Numbered from the stretch's first letter, positions 36,453 through 45,181 are shown. The stretch: DNA of 64,000 nt from Clostridium_AT stratigraminis (GCF_045310675.1 NZ_JBJHZZ010000003.1:186001-250000), one strand, 5' to 3'. Numbers and translations: made by a program. Notes: a model not told the origin generated them from the letters alone.

Positions 36453-37255
36453 GAAAACTTTTAAAATATGAAATAAAGGCTACAGCTCGTCTGTTTTTAC
36501 CTCTATATCTAACAATTATAATTTTTGCTGTGATAAATCACTTTTTCCTTGCTAATCCAAATGCAATTGAAAAATCTTTATCTATTTATAATTTGGCTAT
36601 GTCCATAAGTATGATTGTGTTTGTGTTTTTGATGATAGGCTTGGTGGTAATGACATTATTTGTTCTTATCCAGCGATTCTATAAAAACCTTTTATGCGAT
36701 GAAGGCTATCTGATGTTTACATTACCAGTTGAATCTTGGAATCATATTTTCTGCAAATTAATCACCTCAATGCTTTGGGTTATGGCCAGCAGTATTGTAG
36801 CTTTTGGTTCAATCTTACTAATTTCATCAAATCAAATAAATATTGGGGAGATTCTTAGTAGATTCACAATGTTCTTTAGTCAGGTAAATAATGAAGTTGG
36901 TGCATTTTCTTATCTATTTACACTTGAAGGTATAATACTTATACTAATAATCATTGCTTCTTTAATATTAACCATATTTTCTGCAATAGCATTAGGACAA
37001 CTTTTCAACAAACATAAACTTTTAGCTTCCTTTGGAATGTATATTTTATTGCATACAGTTAGCCAAATAATTCTGGTTCTTTCATCCTATATATTCTTTA
37101 AGTCTCCTATATTTAGACCAGAAAGTCCCTTTATGCCAAGCACTACCCTTATAAATGAGATTATGCTCATAACAATCTTCTACTTTGGAGCCTTTGCTGC
37201 AGCATATTTCTATTTAACAAATTACCTTCTAAAAAGAAAATTAAATTTAGAGTAA
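36446..37255 (+). CDS. ABC transporter permease of the gntR-ABC operon
   Basis: 269 residues with about six membrane helices (first near 18-35, then 48-72, 105-125, 155-180, 190-215, 235-258). No conserved signature beyond ABC-2-type topology. ATG follows GGGAGG and overlaps the ATPase gene by seven bases, so translation is coupled. Role inferred from the operon: envelope stress or peptide efflux. Confidence 0.8.
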   Translation: MLRKLLKYEIKATARLFLPLYLTIIIFAVINHFFLANPNAIEKSLSIYNLAMSISMIVFVFLMIGLVVMTLFVLIQRFYKNLLCDEGYLMFTLPVESWNHIFCKLITSMLWVMASSIVAFGSILLISSNQINIGEILSRFTMFFSQVNNEVGAFSYLFTLEGIILILIIIASLILTIFSAIALGQLFNKHKLLASFGMYILLHTVSQIILVLSSYIFFKSPIFRPESPFMPSTTLINEIMLITIFYFGAFAAAYFYLTNYLLKRKLNLE

Positions 37256-37289
37256 AATATAGGCAAGGAATAATTTTAAATTTAAAGCT

Positions 37290-37324
37290 AAAGAGGATTC
37301 AACCCATACAATTGAATCCTCTTT
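37290..37324. terminator. Bidirectional terminator between ABC operon and nuclease gene
   Basis: Perfect 13-bp arms AAAGAGGATTCAA and TTGAATCCTCTTT with a nine-base loop; A/T-rich on both flanks, between convergent genes. Confidence 0.8.
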
Positions 37325-37374
37325 AATTATTATATAATTAATTCAAATTAAAACAATATTTATAAAGTTATTTG

Positions 37375-38808
37375 TTAGCTAGTAGGTCCATTATCAACTT
37401 TGGTCTCTAATGTATTTTGGATACTAGAAGGTACTGAAGAAAGAAAATCATAGCCGGTAAGTGACTCAATATTATCTACACTAGTTCGATAGTATCCCCA
37501 TGCTTGACTATTACATGTCTGATCATTTGGCATCAAAACAGCTATTACTCTAGTTGAAGTTGTTACCCTGCTAACATCATTGTTGCCGTTAGGCAGCACT
37601 ACAATTATCTTCCAGGTCTTTGCAGGTACTACAACACCATTTCCTACAGTGGTTTTGTATCCATTGGATCCGGTGCCTCCGCTTCCGTAACCTCCGGATA
37701 TGATATATAACTCATTACCAGCCGATACAAGAGTGCGAGCATAGTTTTCTAGATTTGCCCAAGTAATCTGGTTATTATTTGGAGCTTGAGGAAGCATATT
37801 ATCCATTAGGAAGGTTGCTGAATTGTCGGCAATAGTAGCTGTATGGTCTGCAGATGGGCACATATGTCCCCTATCAAATCCCGAACCCGAAAATTCATCT
37901 GCGGCAACTTCATACCAGCCTGCAGGGAGTGAAGTGTCTGGACGGAAATCATCCTGTCTCGGAGCACTTCCAAGATCACCTGAATCCAGATGCCAACTAG
38001 TCCAGTTAGGTTCATGTTTATTATTATTATAAGAGAAATCATATTGTGATTTAATCATCAAATAATTATTAGAATCAGATATATTAGTGGTTGCGCCGCT
38101 TGGATTCCCTAATGCAATATTTTCATCATCGCCAGTAGGTGGTGGTGTTGATGGTTCCGCTTGGTTTGAGGAATTCTGGGGATTTATGCTACTAGTAATA
38201 TACAAATCACTTGCATTATTATTAGTGTCCCACCCATTTCCCTGTCCGGCAGCTGTACCGCCGTTGTTATCTTTACGTTCTGCACTTGTAGTATTTGAAA
38301 GTGTACCTATAGGAGAAGTTTCTGAAGCATTAGCAGCACCGAAGCCAACAAAATCCACAACATTTGAATCTGTTGGACCAGATACTGCTGCAGTGACTTT
38401 TGCCAATGCAACTTTTCCGCTGCTGGCACTTAAGTTTATATTACCTGTAACATCAGCAGTCGGCAGGTTTACAGTCCCGCCTCCACCACTTGCTTCTTGA
38501 ATTAAATAGTATTTATGAGAGCCAATGCTACCCGACAAATTTGTAATATTGTTAAAGGAACCGGTTGAAGAAGCATACTGAATAGACCATCCGGATAAGT
38601 TAATGCTGGAGCTTGTAGGATTATAGAGCTCAATAAAGTCATTTTTGTAAGATGCACCACTGTTCCCACCACCGCCATAAATTTCGCTAATAACTACATG
38701 GGTTGTAGCTGCTGCTTTTGTGTGTAGTGTGGGAGAAGTACCTAAGAAGCTGAGAAATAGTACACACACACTTAAAAAAACAGAAATCCTTTTTTTCACA
38801 TTTTTCAC
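37375..38808 (-). CDS. Secreted lamin-tail domain plus DNA/RNA non-specific endonuclease
   Basis: 477 residues. Signal peptide with a long hydrophobic core, cleavage near KAAA (residue 33). Residues 36-150 are a lamin-tail (LTD) domain: HVVISEIYGGGGNSGA, DFIELYNPTSSSINLSGWSI and VDFVGFG. A Ser/Pro/Asn-rich linker follows, then a NUC domain from about 235. Its catalytic motif is FDRGHMCPSADH (Asp312-His315), and the metal-site Asn lies in FLMDNMLPQ with NNNQ following. Likely degrades extracellular DNA/RNA for nutrient scavenging. Convergent with the ABC operon. Confidence 0.9.
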   Translation of the reverse strand: MKNVKKRISVFLSVCVLFLSFLGTSPTLHTKAAATTHVVISEIYGGGGNSGASYKNDFIELYNPTSSSINLSGWSIQYASSTGSFNNITNLSGSIGSHKYYLIQEASGGGGTVNLPTADVTGNINLSASSGKVALAKVTAAVSGPTDSNVVDFVGFGAANASETSPIGTLSNTTSAERKDNNGGTAAGQGNGWDTNNNASDLYITSSINPQNSSNQAEPSTPPPTGDDENIALGNPSGATTNISDSNNYLMIKSQYDFSYNNNKHEPNWTSWHLDSGDLGSAPRQDDFRPDTSLPAGWYEVAADEFSGSGFDRGHMCPSADHTATIADNSATFLMDNMLPQAPNNNQITWANLENYARTLVSAGNELYIISGGYGSGGTGSNGYKTTVGNGVVVPAKTWKIIVVLPNGNNDVSRVTTSTRVIAVLMPNDQTCNSQAWGYYRTSVDNIESLTGYDFLSSVPSSIQNTLETKVDNGPTS

Positions 38809-39006
38809 TCCCTTTTTTAATAAGTTTGCTCAAATTATTTTATGTACAATATAATCTTTACTTATCGGAGCAAAAATGCGAAGGTTCATTTTGTTTCTAA
38901 TTTTAGCACATATACTTTCTCTATATGTTTTTATTACATTAATATTTATATTAATAATGTTTCTTTTTAATGCAATTTTAAAAAAATTCCAATATACCTT
39001 TTACCC

Positions 39007-39375
39007 CTATTCTACTTTACCTAATATTAAACTTATCATAAGTATTATAAATACAGCAGATGTTATTTTAACATATAAAAAATCTTTTTCTTTAATAAAT
39101 ACTAAAATTGATACACCAACTCTAAATACAGGCGTTAGAATTAGTATTATTAGTCCAGTAAGAATTATGGCATATGACTTAAAGACGATTAATCCTTTTA
39201 TTATTTCTGACGGTGTAGTAGGGAAGTAGTTTCCACTATACCCGCTGTTGCCAGTAACTAAAAATAGTAAAAGTCCAATAAACACAATAAAAGCGCTTAG
39301 AAGAACTCCAATTCTAAGAAAATTACTAATGATTATTTCCATCTCTTCTATTTTACTTTCATTTTTGTTTTCCAT
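39007..39375 (-). CDS. DUF1634 membrane protein, partner of TSUP exporter
   Basis: 122 residues with three hydrophobic helices (about 22-42, 68-90, 98-118). The motif FRVGVSILVFIKEKDFLYV is the DUF1634 signature region. DUF1634 genes are nearly always next to a TauE/SafE permease, as here, 23 bases downstream of one. Probably an accessory subunit. The weak ribosome binding site suggests coupling to the permease. Confidence 0.8.
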   Translation of the reverse strand: MENKNESKIEEMEIIISNFLRIGVLLSAFIVFIGLLLFLVTGNSGYSGNYFPTTPSEIIKGLIVFKSYAIILTGLIILILTPVFRVGVSILVFIKEKDFLYVKITSAVFIILMISLILGKVE

Positions 39376-39398
39376 ATAGTTTAAACATCCTTTCTTTA

Positions 39399-40232
39399 TT
39401 ATTTAGTAAATCCCTTAACTATCATTTGAATTGATACAAATGCAAGTACAGGTATAAATATCATTCGAATAGTTTTACTCTTTAGATTTTGCATTATTTT
39501 TGTACCTATTGTGGCACCTACAAGTACACCTAAAGCAACTGATGCGGCTATTTTAGGATCTATATTCCCTCTTAATAGATATACCCCTGCACTTGCAGCA
39601 GCAGTAACACCTATCATAAAATTACTTGTTGCACTAGATACTTTTAGTGGTAGTTTCATGAACAAATCCATTGCCATAACCTTAAATATTCCACTTCCAA
39701 TTCCAAGAAGTCCTGATATTACTCCAGCAACGTACATCATACCAAAACCACCATAAACACCAGCTACGTTATAAGTTACATTTTGTTTTAGTACTTTGTC
39801 ATAGTATTCACCATTTAGCTTTAACTTCTCTGCTACTGGGTGAGTAACTACATTTTTGGGCAGCTCCTGGCCCTTCTTTTTAAGCATAGCCAAAGCCGAG
39901 TAAAGAAGCAGAAAGCCAAATATTATATAAAGGTATTTTGAATTGATTAGACCACTAATAAATGCTCCCGTAATGGCTCCCACTGTTGTAGCAATTTCTA
40001 GGAACATTCCTATTCTTACATTGGTTATTTTATCTCTTATATATGCTACAGCTGCTCCACTCGAAGTTGCAATAACAGAAACAATGCTTGCACCTATAGC
40101 ATATTTTATATCAATTCCAAATAATAAGGTTAATGCGGGTGTAATAATAATGCCACCACCTAATCCTAAAATAGAGCCAAATACTCCTGCTGCAATTGAT
40201 AAAATTAGTATTTGTAAAGCCATTAAAGTCAT
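39399..40232 (-). CDS. TSUP (TauE/SafE) family anion exporter
   Basis: 277 residues, about eight helices in two repeats: AAGVFGSILGLGGGIIITPAL in the first (core GLGGGIIITPAL) and VISGLLGIGSGIFKVMAMD in the second, the characteristic TSUP pair. The family moves sulfite, sulfonates or related sulfur anions. ATG preceded by AAGGGGA. Fifteen bases after the ROK regulator and followed by DUF1634. Rhodaneses and a persulfide-sensor-like ArsR lie just upstream, which supports a sulfur role. Confidence 0.87.
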   Translation of the reverse strand: MTLMALQILILSIAAGVFGSILGLGGGIIITPALTLLFGIDIKYAIGASIVSVIATSSGAAVAYIRDKITNVRIGMFLEIATTVGAITGAFISGLINSKYLYIIFGFLLLYSALAMLKKKGQELPKNVVTHPVAEKLKLNGEYYDKVLKQNVTYNVAGVYGGFGMMYVAGVISGLLGIGSGIFKVMAMDLFMKLPLKVSSATSNFMIGVTAAASAGVYLLRGNIDPKIAASVALGVLVGATIGTKIMQNLKSKTIRMIFIPVLAFVSIQMIVKGFTK

Positions 40233-40247
40233 TTTTCAATCCCCTTT

Positions 40248-41441
40248 CTATTGTTGATTTAAGGAATTTTCCACTACTAACGCTGCTGCACCTACAGCCA
40301 TGGCATATTCCTTAAAAAATCCACCCTTGCTAAATTTTACACTTGCATTTTTTGAATTAACTTTTTTAAGTGCTGTCTCTGTTGAAATCATATAATAAAA
40401 TTCTGAATTATTTATTATGGGGCCACTTAGTATTATTAACTGAGGATTTAGTAAGTTAATATAATTTGAAAGAGCTGTGCCAAAAACTAGCGCTGCATTT
40501 GCAATTACCTCTTTTGAAGTAGTATCTCCATGGCTGCAGGCATTAAATACATCCAAATAAGTAATTTCTTCTAAACTCTTATTTAATAAACTAAGCTTTC
40601 CTCTTATTAATTCCCCTTTAAACTCTTTAACTATAGATGGTATAGATGCATAACTTTCTACACAGCCCTTATTTCCACAGTAGCATCTCTTGCCATCTAT
40701 ATCTATAACCATATGTCCAAAAGCATCTTCACGATCATTTATAGTCCTAATTATCCTTCCTGAAGTTATTGTTCCAGTTCTAATACCAACTCCACAATTA
40801 ATGTAAGCAATATTATCAAAGCCTTTTCCACTGCCATAATAATATTCTGCAAGTACTGCTGCGTTAGCTCCATTATCAATAGTTAAAGGAAGCTTATAAA
40901 TGTCTTCTAACTCTTTCTTAAAAGAAATCTCATTCCAATTTTCTGCATTAAAATTAATGGGAATAAGCATTATTCCTTTTTCCCTATCTAAAGGTCCTAC
41001 TAAACTAATACCTATTCCCAATACCTGTTCTTTACTTATACTAAGCTCATTAAAAAGTTTATCGATAACTTCAACAATATGATGTAATATTTTTTTAGAG
41101 GAATATCCTTCATCTGCAAAGAATCTGTTTTCTTTTAAAATCTGCATTCTTAAATTTGTGATAACAACTTGGGTGTAAGTTCTGGAAATATCAATTCCAA
41201 GGATATAGAACTTAGTGGAATTTACATTATATAATATAGGCTTTCTGCCTCCAGTCGATTCACCAAATGAATCCTCTATAATAAGTTCCTTAGATAATAA
41301 ATCATTAATAATTCTATTTAAAGTAGTTAATTTAAAATTGGCTAAAAGCTGAATACCTTGCTTACTTAACGGCCCATTTTTTTGAATTATATTAAAGATC
41401 TTTTTCCTATCGTATAATAAATTTTCTAAAACTTTAGTCAT
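40248..41441 (-). CDS. ROK-family transcriptional regulator (NagC/XylR type)
   Basis: 397 residues from the ATG at 41439-41441 (GAGGTG upstream). N-terminal winged helix (GPLSKQGIQLLANFKLTT), then the actin-like ROK fold: LGIDISRTYTQVVIT, GIGISLVGPLD, DNGANAAVLAEYYYG and the zinc site DAFGHMVIDIDGKRCYCGNKGCVESYAS. All zinc cysteines are present. ROK regulators usually sense sugars, so its place ahead of a TSUP exporter is unexpected. A perfect palindrome upstream is its probable operator. Confidence 0.87.
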   Translation of the reverse strand: MTKVLENLLYDRKKIFNIIQKNGPLSKQGIQLLANFKLTTLNRIINDLLSKELIIEDSFGESTGGRKPILYNVNSTKFYILGIDISRTYTQVVITNLRMQILKENRFFADEGYSSKKILHHIVEVIDKLFNELSISKEQVLGIGISLVGPLDREKGIMLIPINFNAENWNEISFKKELEDIYKLPLTIDNGANAAVLAEYYYGSGKGFDNIAYINCGVGIRTGTITSGRIIRTINDREDAFGHMVIDIDGKRCYCGNKGCVESYASIPSIVKEFKGELIRGKLSLLNKSLEEITYLDVFNACSHGDTTSKEVIANAALVFGTALSNYINLLNPQLIILSGPIINNSEFYYMISTETALKKVNSKNASVKFSKGGFFKEYAMAVGAAALVVENSLNQQ

Positions 41442-41472
41442 TCTCACACCTCATTAAAAAAGATTAATAACT

Positions 41473-41497
41473 ACTTATAACCAATTTGGTTATAAGT
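41473..41497. promoter_or_regulatory. Perfect 12-1-12 palindrome, probable ROK operator
   Basis: ACTTATAACCAA, one central T, TTGGTTATAAGT, all twelve pairs matching, 31 bases upstream of the ROK gene. Its length and position suggest autoregulation. Confidence 0.65.
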
Positions 41498-41645
41498 TAT
41501 TAAAAAAAATTAATTCATTTATTTCACTTTATGTTAAAACTAATAATTTTAATACTCATATTATAAACTACATAATTAAAAATATCTACCGGAACATTTT
41601 CAAACTAAAGTTGTTTTGATAAAATTCTCTATTAATCTTTAATTA

Positions 41646-41675
41646 AAGGCTGTATCCTATATAGAATACAGCCTT
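41646..41675 (-). terminator. Terminator of the rhodanese pair
   Basis: AAGGCTGTAT and ATACAGCCTT arms with an inner CTATATAG extension, immediately after the stop of the second rhodanese gene. Confidence 0.75.
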
Positions 41676-41678
41676 AGT

Positions 41679-42068
41679 TTATTTCAATCCATATTTCCAT
41701 CCAATGATTCCATGATTCATATGATATATCTGACTAAAATTATTCTTAAGTAAAACTCTCACAGCTGATGGACTTCTGCCACCAGATGCACAGTGAACTA
41801 TAACGGGTTTGTCTTTATATTTCTCAAGTTGAGCTAAATTTGAAGTAATATTCGCTACAGGTAAGGACTTGGCTCCTTTAATATGGCCTGATTTAAATTC
41901 AGAAGATGTTCTCACATCAAGTATTAGAATATCTTTGTTCTCCTTAATAAGCTCATAGGCTTTTTCAGCTGATATGTTTTTTACATGTTTGTTACCGATA
42001 AAAGCAAACTTTTTGTAAAGAAAGTAAAATAATATAACCGCAGCTAATATATAATATGAATTTGACAT
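41679..42068 (-). CDS. Membrane-anchored single-domain rhodanese
   Basis: 129 residues. An N-terminal helix (about 5-20) anchors a rhodanese domain: ILILDVRTSSEFKSGHIKGAKSLP and the active loop HCASGGRSPSA with the persulfide-forming Cys. Transfers sulfane sulfur near the membrane. ATG with AAAGGAGG. Second of two rhodanese genes, 26 bases apart. Confidence 0.88.
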   Translation of the reverse strand: MSNSYYILAAVILFYFLYKKFAFIGNKHVKNISAEKAYELIKENKDILILDVRTSSEFKSGHIKGAKSLPVANITSNLAQLEKYKDKPVIVHCASGGRSPSAVRVLLKNNFSQIYHMNHGIIGWKYGLK

Positions 42069-42094
42069 TCATAAACCTCCTTTAAAATTTAGAT

Positions 42095-42415
42095 TTATCT
42101 TTCTAATCTTCCTCTATATCTTCCTGTGCCTCCTAATACATTAACTATATTGAAACCATATTCTTTTAAAATACCACAGGTTCTTGAACTTCTTGCACCA
42201 GACTGGCATATAATATGGTATTCTTTTGTTTTATTAAGATATTTTTCAGGCGCTGATAAAATTGTACCCATAGGAATATTTTTTGCTGTTGGTAAATGAC
42301 CATCCTCATATTCATAAGGCTCCCTAATATCTATTATTTCTGCTTTACCAAATAAATTATCCATCTCATTGACATCGATTGATTCTACTGTGTTTCTTTG
42401 CATAAACGAAAACAT
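42095..42415 (-). CDS. Rhodanese-like sulfurtransferase
   Basis: 106 residues from the ATG at 42413-42415 with AAGGAGG seven bases upstream; a longer in-frame extension lacks a site. IIDIREPYEYEDGHLPTAKNIPMG followed by the active loop ICQSGARSSRTCGIL (CQSGARS, Cys nucleophile), with a second Cys five residues past the loop. First gene of the rhodanese pair, downstream of its own promoter. Confidence 0.88.
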   Translation of the reverse strand: MFSFMQRNTVESIDVNEMDNLFGKAEIIDIREPYEYEDGHLPTAKNIPMGTILSAPEKYLNKTKEYHIICQSGARSSRTCGILKEYGFNIVNVLGGTGRYRGRLER

Positions 42416-42530
42416 GTATTTTCCTCCTTCAATATAGCATGTGGTGGCCTTATTGTGCCAGTTTCCACTGGTTAGCCAGCCATTAAAGCTCAATTTGAGC
42501 TTTATCTACTCAATATTTATATTAGTAATT

Positions 42531-42571
42531 TCTTATATACTTATATTATATCTACACCTTTCTTTTGTCAA
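42531..42571 (-). promoter_or_regulatory. Promoter of the rhodanese pair with putative ArsR site
   Basis: Minus strand TTGACA (42566-42571), 17-base spacer, TAATAT (42543-42548). The sequence from the -10 onward, ATAATATAAGTATATAAGA, closely resembles one beside the ArsR gene's own promoter (43347-43366). Confidence 0.6.
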
Positions 42572-42606
42572 TACTAAAAAATATAATTTAATATTTTATA
42601 TGGAAA

Positions 42607-42933
42607 TTATTTAAAAAACATATTATAATATCTGTCTATTTTACTGTTTAAGTCTTGTATGCATATATGCCTTGCCTCTCTGATAATCTCCTTGCCTTCA
42701 ATATACACAAGTACAACGGGGATAGTAAATATATTATAGTATGCCGAAATTTCTAGGGATTTTTCTATATCTATCTTTACACTACTTATCTTAGGATAAT
42801 TTTTAAGTATTGCTTCAACCTTTGGCTCAACGGCACTGCATACATTGCAGCTATAACTCCCAAAGTATAAAAGTACAAACTGATTATCTTTAACCAATTC
42901 TTCTATAGCATCTAACGAACTGATTATATTCAT
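42607..42933 (-). CDS. Thioredoxin-family protein
   Basis: 108 residues with the thioredoxin fold: FVLLYFGSYSCNVCSAVEPKVEAIL with active site CNVC (Cys-Asn-Val-Cys rather than CGPC), VKIDIEKSLEISAYYNIFTIPVVLVY with the cis-Pro, then EIIREAR. The unusual CNVC pair suggests a partner other than ribonucleotide reductase. Directly downstream of the ArsR gene (33 bases). Could reduce persulfides released by the rhodaneses; this is inference. Confidence 0.87.
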   Translation of the reverse strand: MNIISSLDAIEELVKDNQFVLLYFGSYSCNVCSAVEPKVEAILKNYPKISSVKIDIEKSLEISAYYNIFTIPVVLVYIEGKEIIREARHICIQDLNSKIDRYYNMFFK

Positions 42934-42966
42934 TTAAAATTCATCTCCAAGCTTTATTAATTTGAT

Positions 42967-43251
42967 CTAATTGCAATAATTAGTCCTTAAGGTTTCTATT
43001 ATATTTATTATTCTCTTATCCTTAATAAAATAAGTAATTGTTAGCCCACTTTTGTTAGAATCCAAAATTCTATTCATCTTGAGCATAGCTAAATGCTGTG
43101 ATATAGCTGGTTGTGTCAAATTACCTATTTTTTCATGCAACTCGCTTACTGTCATTGGCTTTTCTATTAAATGACATACGATAGCTAATCTATTTTCATT
43201 TGAAAGTACCTTTAGCAGCTCAGAGATTTCCTTTAATTTATCTAGCATCAT
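42967..43251 (-). CDS. ArsR-family regulator, SqrR/BigR/YgaV (persulfide sensor) type
   Basis: 94 residues from the ATG at 43249-43251, nine bases after AAAGGA. Winged helix with LTQPAISQHLAMLKMNRIL. Two cysteines sit where SqrR/BigR/YgaV have their sulfide-sensing pair: Cys26 in RLAIVCHL and Cys93 in the C-terminal LRTNYCN (YgaV ends LKNVYCP). There is no CxC metal motif of the ArsR/CadC kind. The downstream thioredoxin and rhodaneses fit a persulfide-responsive repressor. Confidence 0.82.
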   Translation of the reverse strand: MMLDKLKEISELLKVLSNENRLAIVCHLIEKPMTVSELHEKIGNLTQPAISQHLAMLKMNRILDSNKSGLTITYFIKDKRIINIIETLRTNYCN

Positions 43252-43325
43252 AAGTATTCTTCCTTTCATTTATATATTATTTACTTCTTAAAGACTCTTT
43301 ATATATTAATATTAATAAAGCAGTT

Positions 43326-43379
43326 TATATAAGCATTTAATTATGTACTTATGATACTTATATATTTATTATTTGTCAA
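43326..43379 (-). promoter_or_regulatory. ArsR-thioredoxin promoter with putative operator
   Basis: Minus strand TTGACA (43374-43379), 17-base spacer, TATCAT (43351-43356). The region around the -10 contains AATATATAAGTATCATAAGT (43347-43366), similar to the rhodanese promoter, and an imperfect inverted partner (ATATAAGCAT, 43327-43336, plus strand). The rest of the 322-base gap to the propeller gene is A/T-rich. Confidence 0.55.
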
Positions 43380-43573
43380 CCTTCTTAATGCCTAGTGTCG
43401 CTTTTACCTTCTCCATAAAAAATTAATCTAAAAACTATTTTAGATTGATAAACATAAAAAATTAAGAAAGCTAGATGTATACAAATATAGCTAACTGTAT
43501 CAATTTGGTACTAATAGAAAAGTTCTAATCATATTTTTATAAAAGAAAAGAATATGAAGGAGTGTAAAGTTAG

Positions 43574-45022
43574 TTGATAAAAAAAGTTAAAGTTGGTTTA
43601 CGGCCCCTTGTTAGTAAAATTAATTTACCAACCGTTTTGAAAACAGCAATGCTCCCAGGTGACTCAATGGAAAGATTATTTATTGCAACCCAGGTAGGGG
43701 AAATCTTTTACATTGGAAAGGACGCTATAAGAACTTTTTTAGATATTAGCCCACGAATCATAAAGCTAGGGTTTTCTGGTGGTAAATATGACGAACGTGG
43801 ATTAATAGGGCTAGCATTTCATCCGCAATTTTATTATAACGGCCTATTTTATCTTCATTATTCAGTAGCTGGAACACAAGGTCCAGGTGCTCTTCCTAGT
43901 TCGGAAGTTTCAAGACAAGGTCTTCCTGAATTTTTCAAGCCTAACCCATGTGATCCAAGAACCTTAAACCAAAAGTGGATAAATAGAGAAGTTAACTATG
44001 ATCATATTGATACAGTTGAGGAATGGATTTTGGAGTCCAATGGTCAACCTCAAAAACGCAGAACAATACTTAATATAAGGAGACCATTTTTTAACCATAA
44101 CGGTATTAATAGCTTAAACTTTTCACCTGAAACTGGAAAACTTGTTTTAACAGTAGGAGATGGTGGCTCAGGATATGATCCATTTAATTTAAGCCAGGAT
44201 GATTTGGAAATCGCCGGCAAAATAATTGAAATTGAGGTAGCTAAGAATACATTTATCAATAATCCACCGATAGTCACACGTTTTAGCGAACTTCCGGTAC
44301 CTATTCAAGAAACACTTACAGTAATAGCAAAGGGGACTCGCAACATACCTGGCATATCATATCAAAGATTTCATAATCAGTTTATCAAATATGTAGGAAT
44401 TGTTGGGCAGGATCTAGTTGAGTCAATTTTTTCATTCATTAATTATAAACCAATACCAGTTCCTCAGCTTATTCAAGCTTCTTTAATGAAAGCTAATCCT
44501 GATCAAGAAGGATTTATTAACTTTGGCTGGCGAGGGTGGGAAGGTGCTTTCCCTACTACCATTATAAGGGGCTGCTCCGCAAATCCGACTTTGATTGAGG
44601 AAACAATTGCTTATTTCGACGATGCAGTAAAGACTTCAACGCATCGTATTCCGCCTCTAATTAGTTACTTCCATAAAGAGCCTAGGCCGGATAAGTTTGG
44701 AGCAACTGCACTTACAGGAGTGCAAGTCTATATGGGTAATGAGATACCCGATTTAGCTGGGAGCCTTGTATTTACTGACTTTGCTCGGGATGATGGATCA
44801 GCGCCTCCAATTAGAGGAGTTTTAGCTTATACCAGGGAAAGAACAGATTGTAAACTAAATGATTTTAGTGTTATTGAAACCAATTATAATTTTGGATCTC
44901 AATCAGCTTATTATACTAGTTTGGGAACTAATCTGAATCAAACCAGACTATATTTAGGAGTTTATGGCTCTATGAATGTTACTGATTTTAACCAAGGTAC
45001 TATTTTTCAAATTGTTCCATGA
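43574..45022 (+). CDS. Sorbosone/glucose dehydrogenase-like beta-propeller protein
   Basis: 482 residues; start TTG, 11 bases after AAGGAG, without a signal peptide. Propeller features of the GSDH/soluble aldose dehydrogenase family: ERGLIGLAFHPQFYYNGLFYLHYS (core GLIGLAFHP), FNHNGINSLNFSPETGKLVLTVGDGG, AKGTRNIPGISYQRF and FINFGWRGWEGAF. The catalytic His of PQQ enzymes would lie in FFNHNG. Clostridia generally lack PQQ, so the cofactor and substrate are uncertain, and the missing export signal is odd. Monocistronic. Confidence 0.78.
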   Translation: MIKKVKVGLRPLVSKINLPTVLKTAMLPGDSMERLFIATQVGEIFYIGKDAIRTFLDISPRIIKLGFSGGKYDERGLIGLAFHPQFYYNGLFYLHYSVAGTQGPGALPSSEVSRQGLPEFFKPNPCDPRTLNQKWINREVNYDHIDTVEEWILESNGQPQKRRTILNIRRPFFNHNGINSLNFSPETGKLVLTVGDGGSGYDPFNLSQDDLEIAGKIIEIEVAKNTFINNPPIVTRFSELPVPIQETLTVIAKGTRNIPGISYQRFHNQFIKYVGIVGQDLVESIFSFINYKPIPVPQLIQASLMKANPDQEGFINFGWRGWEGAFPTTIIRGCSANPTLIEETIAYFDDAVKTSTHRIPPLISYFHKEPRPDKFGATALTGVQVYMGNEIPDLAGSLVFTDFARDDGSAPPIRGVLAYTRERTDCKLNDFSVIETNYNFGSQSAYYTSLGTNLNQTRLYLGVYGSMNVTDFNQGTIFQIVP

Positions 45023-45138
45023 TTTAAAAAATTAAAATTATATTTAATATCATATAAGCCCCATTCTAGGATAGACTATAAATTCAGCATGCCTTAAGGC
45101 TTTGCACAAATCAGGGTATGAATGCTATAACCATAAAA

Positions 45139-45181
45139 AGCCCTTCTGATAATATTCTTACTTATTAATATCAGAAGGGCT
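45139..45181. terminator. Bidirectional terminator
   Basis: Perfect 13-bp arms AGCCCTTCTGATA and TATCAGAAGGGCT around a 17-base loop, between the convergent propeller gene and XRE gene. Confidence 0.75.

Noticed and set aside
38876..39229. 117-codon hydrophobic open frame on the plus strand
   Set aside because: Mostly antisense to the DUF1634 gene, no ribosome binding site, low-complexity hydrophobic start; the antisense gene has family support.
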